Assembly: GCA_000697665.1 (NCBI GenBank) | Contig: KL197738.1 | Location: 242,388 to 295,127 of the forward strand | From: Jaapia argillacea MUCL 33604 | Taxonomy: Eukaryota > Basidiomycota > Agaricomycetes > Jaapiales > Jaapiaceae | Length of the DNA: 52,740 nt | Reading direction: 5' to 3' | Part shown: positions 45,939 to 52,740 of the stretch, piece by piece | How the letters are laid out: every line of letters begins with the position of its first letter | Position numbering within the stretch: the stretch's first letter is position 1 | Translations under genes and position numbers: made by a program | Notes under the pieces: model-generated | Database searches by the model: none | What the model was told of the DNA's origin: nothing | Seen by the model: the letters and a program-made list of their open reading frames with translations, nothing else

Positions 45939-48206
45939 ATGTCTGCCATCCAAGAGGTATCCAGAGTCATCAACGCCGATGACAATGGTCCATCCGTACC
46001 CCGCAGCGGAGCCATCGATATCATGGCGCTTCGAGCCAGCTGCCCTCAGTTCCGAATCCTCGTCATCGGGAAAGCTAACGCAGGGAAGACAACCATCCTC
46101 CACAAGGTATGCAATGCAACACCCGAGACCAAGCCGATCGTCTATGATCAGAACGGAAAAGAGGCATGTAGAACCGATCTTCGGGGTTGGCAAGCGAATG
46201 GTGCTGAATGTCTCTCAGTTGATCACGAAGAGAGGATTCTTGCGCAAAGCAGTTTCTGCGTTCCAGAAACCGACTGCAGAGGTATGCATTAACGTGGTTC
46301 AGCGGTTCATAGATGAAAATAACTTCTTCGTTGTAACTTGTGTAGCGCGGGGAGCACAATATCGAGCATCAAATCACCTATCCTGGAAGTCACTTCATAT
46401 TCCATGACTCCCGTGGGTTTGAGTCAGGATCGGAAGGAGAGATGGAGGCTGTTCGGAACTTCCTTAAGGAGCGGTCTGACCATGAGCTGTTGAAGGACAA
46501 AGTGCATGCAATTTGGTAAGAATTGATGTTCCGAGAATATCGTGACTTGGCTACAGCTGGAGGATTTCAGGTATTGTGTTCCAATGGATGACTCCCGACC
46601 ACTTTCAGACCCGGAATTGAGCTTTTTCAAGGAAGGAACTTGGGGAGGTAAGCTTGTCATGTGGGAATGAGGTAGAGTCTAACCTGTCAATCTTCCCAGT
46701 TCCCGTGATTGCAATCTTTACCAAATTTGATGCCCAGATCAATATTGCCTTTGGAAAGCTCTTGGAGGATGGCAAGAGTGATCGGGAAGCACTTCAAGGA
46801 GCATGTCAATATGCTGATAAAATATTTCGGGAGCAGTATTTGTCCAGGTTGAAATCAGTGCCTTATCGGCCAAAGGAATGGATGTGCCTGAGAGGTAAAT
46901 TGAGCTGCTGATAGGCCCTCTCATAAATATATAGCTGATAAGATATCCACAGATATGGATAAACCAGAAAATAACTGTTCTGAACTTGTTGAAAGGACTG
47001 CTGCTGCCATTGATGATAATGGTTTACGCAGCTTGTTCATTTCAGTACAAGCAAAAGATTTAAAACTCAATATCAAACAAGCAATTAGGTAAAGTGCTGA
47101 GATTGGTTCTATGATAACACATTGACGATGATGATGGTTTAGAGAGGCTCTTGAGGTGACTGAACAGACCATTGATAGAGAACTGGGGTTCACAGTACTA
47201 CCATTGTTTCCAAAATTCTGGGTAAGTTCAAAGGAATATTGGCTAGTTGAAGTGACATACTAAAATCTACTAGCGAGTGAGTGCTCTGTTGAGGGTGGTC
47301 TATCTTGCACTCATTACCTGACCTGCTTTTGCTGGCTTTCATTGCCTACTAGTGTGAGTGCTCTGTTGAGGGTGGTCTATCTTGCACTCATTACCTGACC
47401 TGCTTTTGCTGGCTTTCATTGCCTACTAGCGAGTGAGTGCTCTGTTGAGGGTGGTCTATCTTGCACTCATTACCTGACCTGCTTTTGCTGGCTTTCATTG
47501 CCTATTAGCAAGTGAGTGCTCTGTTGAGGGTGGTTGCCATAGCTTAATTCATTTGTTCAGATTGTATGCATATTCAACATTACTATGTACCATTTCATCC
47601 CACCTTTACTCTTACAATATATTCTAGGATTCATGTCTTAAGGACCTGAAGTCAGCTCTTACAGGGTTTGACCATGCTGATTCTGTGAGAATTTATTTGC
47701 TTACTCCATTATTCAAACTCCTCATCAATCCCTTTAACCAGTCTTCTACTTCAATCAACATCTATGCCCTTGCTGGTATTTTTGATCAACTTTATACTTT
47801 TATTACTGTTCTCATTATATTACCAGTTATGCTTGTGATTGCTGAGCATGCTGAGAAGTTACCTGAGCCAGACTTCTCCAAAGCATTTACCAAGGCCACC
47901 AGTGAATGCCAAACTTCTAGAACAATCCTGAAGCTTCATGGCTGTCTTCAAGACACCTTCAACTCTAATAGGTCCAAGGAGAAGACTCAAGAATGGCTTT
48001 TTCAACAAGTGATTCAAAACTTAATGGTACACCTTACTTCATGCAACTTAGTTTCACTAAAACATTGTGCTTTATAGACTCTTTAAATCTCTTCTTTTCA
48101 GGCCTCAGATTCAACTTTATGTTTTGTCTGTACATATTTTGGTGATGCCTTATGTTGGATAGTTTTGTTTGTCATAAGAAACTTCAACTACATAGCAGAT
48201 GACTGA
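45939..48206 (+). CDS. G-domain (P-loop GTPase) protein with C-terminal membrane segments
   Basis: Nine exons (45939-46167, 46253-46281, 46346-46515, 46571-46647, 46700-46894, 46953-47088, 47143-47221, 47628-48026, 48102-48206) total 1419 nt and give 472 aa in frame. Motifs run in GTPase order: FRILVIGKANAGKTTILHKV (P loop), GSHFIFHDSRGFE (G3, DxxG type), WYCVPMDDSRPL, and VIAIFTKFDAQ (G4, TKFD). This fits the G-domain-containing proteins common and often amplified in Agaricomycetes; their role is unknown. The C-terminal exons hold hydrophobic segments (YTFITVLIILPVMLVIAEH and LCWIVLFVIRNF), suggesting membrane anchoring. The intron 47222-47627 is 406 nt, far longer than its neighbours, because of a tandem repeat. 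From about 46300 on the DNA is AT-richer than the rest of the window. Confidence 0.82.
47274..47540 (+). repeat. Tandem array of about 78-bp intron-like units
   Basis: The motif GTGCTCTGTTGAGGGTGG starts at 47281, 47359, 47437 and 47516, giving periods of 78, 78 and 79 bases; the fourth unit is cut short. Each full unit runs from GTGAGT through CCTGACC and a pyrimidine-rich stretch to CTACTAG or CTATTAG. The spacers between one unit's AG and the next GTGAGT are CGA, T, CGA and CAA. The array sits inside an intron of the G-domain gene, directly after a complete intron-like piece (47222 to a first CTACTAG near 47273 with TACTAAA as branch site). Confidence 0.9.
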
Positions 48207-50233
48207 AAGCCAGATACTGAAATGAGATTAGGAGGAACAGGAAGCAGAGCAGGAGAAACTTCAAGATATACATAAAGGTGCTACAATACAGCTTGCAAGT
48301 CACTGGCCAGTTACAATGTTGATTGAGACAACATCTTGAGCAGGAGACTGACATTTGTACCAACTTGGTCAATGTGAGGTGTAAAGAATAATTTTAAATA
48401 CATACTCATAGAGTGCAAGTATAGTGATGATTAAAATATATGTAAAGATAAGAGTGGTGAGAAGCTGAGCAAAAACTCAAAATAATAATCACAGTGAGGC
48501 TCAGCATGGATGCATCCGCAGATGCACCCACATCCATACCAGCAGGTGAGTACAAATCATTATCAGCTACCAACATCTGCCAGGTAAAGCTGCCTTGGAT
48601 ACCTGTATCCATGGATTCAGATCCACAAATATTCAGTTACTTGTGAGTCCAAGTACCTGTAAGTATTGAATGCACCCACTTTACAGGTACCCACATGTAC
48701 ATACAGGTATCAGTCCAGTAGAAATCAACAGATCACTTTATTTTGCTACTCAGATCAGTCAAGCCCCAATCCAGGTATCGTCTCTTCATGACTCTCCACA
48801 GGCTCAAGGTCAGGTAAATTGTCATCCTCATCAACACCTAAAGAGTTGTGCCAAACATCCCACACTGTTCAGCTATTTTTTGCCTGTATTAATGCACCAG
48901 CCAAAGGGACAAAGTGCATACAATAACACATCAGGCCCTGCAATATCTTGTTGGCAGCTATGGTATAGTAATGTAGCAGCTGATATGGGGTAGATGGAAC
49001 AATGTAGCAGGGCCAATTGATGGGTAGGGGGGTAGTATAGGGTGAGCCAATGGAGGGGGAATAGTATTGGGTGGGCTGATGAGGGGTTTTATGGTTGGTA
49101 TGCGGTAGGCCGAGGGTAATGGAATGGGTTAATGATGCGGTATGTGGTGTAGTGGGTGACTCTAGGCACCATTGGGATGGTGTTGGGGTCATTTTCCTGG
49201 GTGGGGAGAGATAATATGGGTGGACCCCATGGGTGGGTGAGAGCAATCCTGGGGACACATTGGGATGGTATAGGGAGCTTGTAGAGTGATGTGATGGGTG
49301 ACTCCAGGCACCCATCAGGATGCTGTTGGGGTTATTTTACTGGGTGGAGAGGGGCAATATGGGTGGACCTAGGGTATATGAGGGTGTGTATGGGCAAATT
49401 GGGGATGAGGTATGGGTGGGTGAGAGTGATCCTGGGGACATATTGGGACAGTGCAGAGAGCTTGTAGAGATGCAATGGGTGACTCCAGAGACCCACCAGG
49501 ATGGTGTTGGGGTCATATCCCAGGGTTGAGAGGAGGAATCTGGGTGGACCCCAAGTGTTGGGGATGAGGCAAGGGTGGGTGGGGGTGATTTTAGGGACAC
49601 ACCCAGGATGGTATAGGCAGCTTGTAGAGTGATGTGATGAGTGACTCCAGGCACCCATTGGGATGGTGTTGGAGTCATTTTACCAGGTGGGGAGAGGTAG
49701 TATAGGTGGACCCAGGGTATATGAGAGTATGTATGCAGAAGTGGATGATGAGGTATGGGTGGCTGAGGGTGATCCCAGGGACACATCAGGACAGTATAGG
49801 GAGCTTGCAGGGGGATGTGATGGGTAACTCCACAAACCCATCGGGATACTGTTGGGGTGATTTTCAAGGCTTGGGACAGGTAATATGCTAAGACCTGGAG
49901 ACTGCAGGATGGTATAGGAGACCTTGCAGGTTGACATGGTGGGTGACTCTCATGGTGCTGGGATGTTTCCCCAGGGTGGGGAAAGTTAAGACCATAAAGG
50001 TGCAATAATGTGGAGGGATCTGAAGGGTGAATGTAACCACCTGTTGGGATGCCCATTGAAATAAGCTTCGGCATCAGCACAGTGTGGAGTTGGGATAGGT
50101 ATCAACATTATCAGAGTCAGCATAATATTGGGAATGTCAACTGAATTGCAACTGGAGAGACACATTCAAAGATGCTTTAACAAAAGTGTACTAGGGGTAC
50201 ATGCACAATGTAGGAAGGCAAGGGGTGCCATCT
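48207..50233. other. Repeat-rich intergenic DNA
   Basis: No gene supported. From about 48500 to 48720 there are several CAGGTAC/GTACCTG-type palindromic words (for example near 48653, 48687 and 48705). From about 49015 to 49960 the plus strand is strongly G and T rich and made of degenerate repeats. Long minus-strand frames here are by-products of the repeats. Confidence 0.55.
49015..49960 (+). repeat. Degenerate G/T-rich tandem repeats (about 155-180 bp period)
   Basis: The block TGGGTGACTCCAGGCACCCA, followed by GGATGGTGTTGGGGTCATTTT, recurs in degenerate form near 49145, 49300, 49478, 49645 and 49820. Between copies lie recurring words such as GGGTGATCCTGGGGACACAT and GGTATGGGTGG. Spacing varies from about 155 to 180. 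The strand is very poor in C outside the CCCA words, giving marked strand asymmetry. It resembles a decayed minisatellite. Confidence 0.75.
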
Positions 50234-50541
50234 CTAATTGTTCACAGCAACCAACAGGACAGCAGGATCTTCAGCATCACTCATATACTCTCCAGCTACC
50301 TCTTCATCATCACCAATGAGATATTCCAGCTCACCCTCAACCCATTTATCGATCTCAAACAGATCAACCAATTTATTCCAGTTGAACTGAGTTGGCCTAA
50401 CTGAGGACCCAATTAACTTTCCCAACTGCATTTCACAGTAGGCCCAATTGAACTGAATGGTATCAGCACCAGAGCTTTGACAGCCAAACTTGACACTTAC
50501 CTGCAAGTCAATGGCATTAGAGAGCCATGCTTCATACTCTT
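50234..50541 (-). pseudogene. ORF fragment interrupted by the LTR element
   Basis: The minus frame reads KEYEAWLSNAIDLQVSVKFG, then QFNWAYCEMQLGKLIG, FEIDKWVEGELEYLIGDD and GEYMSDAEDPAVLLV to a stop at 50234. It looks like a genuine protein C-terminus of a kind seen in Agaricomycete repeat families, but I cannot name it. Reading towards the N-terminus, the frame runs straight into the LTR at 50542, so the original gene or element was cut by the retrotransposon insertion. Confidence 0.5.
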
Positions 50542-51069
50542 TGTTGTGAACGTATTCGGACTTGTATATTTCATTTTGTATTGTTTGTATTTTCATCGAA
50601 CTTCATTCGTTTTTGTATCGTTTCCCTTGTCTACGATACTTAGTACGATTTCTCTTTATCTTATCTCATCTTATCTTATCTCAGATCCTGTACAGCCTCG
50701 TACAGCCTTGTACAGCCTTACCATTGTTCTTGGTCTCATTGTTTCTCTTTCATTGTACTTCGTCCATTATCTCAAACCTTAACTCGTTCGCCATTGTGCA
50801 AATACATTGTCTCACTCGTTATTGTTCGTAGTACATTGTTCGACTCCTCATTGTTCCTGTAGTATATAAGGACGCCTAGCTACGTTGTATTCGGTAGCTT
50901 GTCCACTTGAACAATACAGCGCTTTAGTTGTATCCTTCAACCGGTTCGCTCCCTCATTGTCATCCTCTACTCTTCAACATCGTAGCCTGAGTACTAGTTA
51001 GCAAGAAGTATCCAAAGGACTTACAAGCCTTATTCGCTACCTTACGCTAACGCTAAGGCGCTCATAACA
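50542..51069 (+). repeat. 5' LTR of a Ty3/Gypsy element
   Basis: Begins TGTTGTG and ends CATAACA, giving the usual TG...CA ends with a short terminal inverted repeat (TGTT/AACA). The five bases before it (CTCTT, 50537-50541) would be one half of the target-site duplication; the other half lies outside the window. A TATA-like box lies about 205 bases before the end. The length of 528 bp is normal for fungal Gypsy LTRs. Borders were inferred without the second LTR. Confidence 0.65.
50864..50871 (+). promoter_or_regulatory. LTR TATA box
   Basis: TATATAAG lies in the LTR, followed about 30 bases on by a T/G-rich stretch where transcription could start. This fits a U3 promoter driving the element. 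Confidence 0.5.
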
Positions 51070-52501
51070 CTTGGACAAGCTCTTACCAACCCTACTCACT
51101 CTACGATACCGACGCAGTCAGGATCCGCGATCATTCCACCCACACGCCCCGTACACATCCAGTTCGTCATCCTCTTCCTACAATTCCTCAGCGACGTACT
51201 CATCGACATCGCATCGCGAATCGATCGGTACTTACGAGAAGTCCGACGGAAGTACGACGAACGCCGAAACAACTAAGGATTCCCTGTCACAGGTCTATTA
51301 GGTCTAGACCTTCCATCACGGCGTCCCCACGAAACCACAGAAGTCCAGGACGTCGACCACACCCGACTTGTCCAAACCAACGTTGCAATCGAAACGAACA
51401 TCACCCACATTGCATCAACAACCCACGCAACGCACCACCAGCATACGACGCACCTCGAACAAATATCAGAAGCACAAATCCCATAGCGATCCCAACAGCG
51501 AACCCACAACCTAGTTCACTTAACTTCATAGAATTCCTAATCGAATTTCATCGGATCATTCTCACAGCCATCCACTTCACGATCACCAATTACCTCATCC
51601 TCAACAAACGACTATCACCTCCGAGAACCTAATCATTCCCTATTCACTCATCTTTACCGTCCTATCAGAACTCCTCGATATTATAATCAACCTTTTAATC
51701 GGGATCCGCAATCTCCTTGCCATCCTCCACGAATACTCTTAAAGAAAAGAGAGTAACAACGCCGCCATCACGGAATCAATAAAAACCCCGAGCTTCAGAA
51801 ATAACCTCCGCGCGGCAACAGTCGACGAAGTCAAAGCCGTCACTGAAGATCAGTTTGATAAAGCACGATACGATCCGAGTACACGGTTACTCTACGCTCC
51901 GGACGGACAACTCCTTGTCTGGAATACCACAGACAACGCCGTCCAATTCGCAAATAGTCCCTCACACCCATTTAAACAAGCGTTTCCAACTTACGTTGAG
52001 TGGGAACAAGAACAGTTACGTGCCTTATCCCCACGAGAACCGGAACCACTCTCGATATCCACCGCCTTACCCTATCATAATCCATATTCAAGACCAGGAA
52101 CCCCAAAGACTCCTAGATTACATTCTCCTTGACTTCCCTCACGCGCCCCATCTCGCTTACGCAATAGGGAACCAACCGAGTATATTGCTACATCTTCTAC
52201 ACAACCGAGCCGTGCAGTTACTCCAAATCCGACTCTTCAAGCATCGAACGAAACAGATTCCGAAGAAGACGAAACAGAAGAAGACCACACCGTACGACAA
52301 CCACTCGGTACAAGTACCGTACCAACCGAGACACCGAACCCTGAAACCTACCAGATCGATCCTCAAGAAGACGACCCCATAGACACCGAACACCCGTTCG
52401 TCAATCCACCTAATCCACTCGATCCAATCATATTCCAACCTCAACGACCACCGTCTCCACCCGCTCCAACACCGAACCCTCCTCCCCCGCCACCTATCGT
52501 C
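51070..52501 (+). other. Retrotransposon leader and Gag-proximal frame with a stop
   Basis: Several frames read hydrophobic or amphipathic peptides (for example VHIQFVILFLQFLSDVLIDI and SLIFTVLSELLDIIINLLI) but none starts with ATG and they lie in different frames. From 51743 one frame (EDQFDKARYDPSTRLL, AFPTYVEWEQEQLRAL) runs to a TGA at 52130-52132. The same frame then continues open, with an acidic NETDSEEDETEED stretch and Pro-rich sequence, into the Gag ATG at 52502. No primer-binding site could be named. Confidence 0.5.
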
Positions 52502-52740
52502 ATGACTAACCCCACACCCAAAGGACCCAAACTCGCCGCACCAACCCCATTCACAGGAGATCGCCGTAAAACTGACAAATTCCTCTCGGAAGTCAAACTA
52601 GTCCTTGGTGCTAATCAAGGAGACTTCCCAGACGAATGGTCCAAGGTCGCCTACAGTCTTTCATTTATGAAAGAAGGAACGGCAGGGTCCTGGGCAATGC
52701 AGCTATTAGAGGACATAGACGCAAAAAAGACAGCAGCAAT
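52502..52740 (+). CDS. Gag capsid region (Retrotrans_gag), partial
   Basis: Starts MTNPTPKGPKLAAPTPFTGD and continues through RKTDKFLSEVKLVLGA to VAYSLSFMKEGTAGSWAMQ, the capsid-like Retrotrans_gag motif (PF03732) in its Agaricomycete Gypsy form. The frame is open to the window end. The ATG is preceded by 123 in-frame codons without stop back to a TGA at 52130, so either this ATG is the true start or an original longer Gag has been interrupted by a nonsense change. Gag forms the particle that packages the element's RNA. Confidence 0.85.
   Translation, partial: MTNPTPKGPKLAAPTPFTGDRRKTDKFLSEVKLVLGANQGDFPDEWSKVAYSLSFMKEGTAGSWAMQLLEDIDAKKTAA

Larger units (their letters stand above)
50542..52740 (+). 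mobile_element. Ty3/Gypsy LTR retrotransposon, 5' part
   Basis: LTR, leader and the beginning of Gag are in the window; protease, reverse transcriptase, RNase H, integrase and the 3' LTR lie beyond the end. Assignment to Ty3/Gypsy rests on the Gag capsid motif at 52502-52740. The leader (51070-51740) has several overlapping open frames without ATG, which suggests decay of the 5' Gag extension or a true untranslated leader. Confidence 0.8.

Noticed and set aside
46164-46281. A GC-AG intron plus a 15-nt microexon (KPTAE) in the G-domain gene
   Set aside because: A canonical GT-AG intron from 46168 to 46252 gives a 29-nt exon in the same frame and a length closer to that expected for the family.
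49337-50080. 247-codon minus-strand ORF with repeated PTPSQW-type peptides
   Set aside because: It lies entirely in the degenerate G/T repeat, has no start context, splice sites or family, and the strand composition makes stops rare.
1-52740. CRISPR arrays, bacterial operons, riboswitches and rRNA
   Set aside because: The DNA is fungal with spliceosomal introns; no regularly spaced short repeats of CRISPR type and no rRNA-like sequence were seen.

Overview
The window is nuclear DNA from a basidiomycete fungus, most likely Agaricomycotina. Genes are cut by many short introns (often 50-60 nt, some near 35 nt) with GT-AG borders and CTNAC-like branch sites. The families also fit: DUF6533 membrane proteins, a DUF2235 hydrolase, a DUF1752/DUF3295 regulator, Zn2Cys6 and split-C2H2 transcription factors, an Agaricomycete-type G-domain protein and a Ty3/Gypsy element. 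No tool was run. Exon models come from reading frames, splice borders and family motifs, and no database was searched.

Layout. (1) 0.5-6.65 kb: a 3.07-kb tandem duplication, each copy with one DUF6533 multi-pass membrane protein gene. (2) 7.6-10.2 kb: a 15-exon DUF2235 hydrolase. (3) 10.2-21.8 kb: a second, roughly 5.1-kb tandem duplication on the minus strand, built around an unrecognised family whose members start with an N-myristoylation-like MGxxxS. There is one intact copy (10771-12708), one broken copy (15853-17659), one intact divergent paralogue (19945-21794), and a cut-off 3' tail of that paralogue (15105-15260) that marks the duplication junction. (4) 22.7-24.9 kb: galactokinase GAL1, convergent with a large Zn2Cys6 transcription factor (25.25-28.64 kb). 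(5) 29.4-32.1 kb: an 889-aa DUF1752/DUF3295 protein of the areA/Mks1-like regulator type. (6) 35.4-36.5 kb: an SFP1-like split zinc-finger protein. (7) 36.5-45.9 kb: poorly resolved DNA with several coherent exon chains but no recognised family. (8) 45.9-48.2 kb: a G-domain membrane protein in AT-richer DNA, with one intron expanded by tandem intron-like units. (9) 48.2-50.5 kb: G/T-rich degenerate repeats. (10) 50.54 kb to the end: a Ty3/Gypsy retrotransposon (LTR, leader, start of Gag) that runs off the window.

Most notable are splicing structures. A 6-nt microexon behind a GC-AG intron supplies the first base of a zinc-ligand Cys codon in the Zn2Cys6 factor. An 18-nt microexon carries a zinc-ligand Cys in the C2H2 factor. 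In the G-domain gene, a tandem array of about 78-bp units, each with its own donor, branch-like and acceptor motifs, lies inside one intron. The two tandem duplications show recent local gene amplification, one with a copy already decaying.
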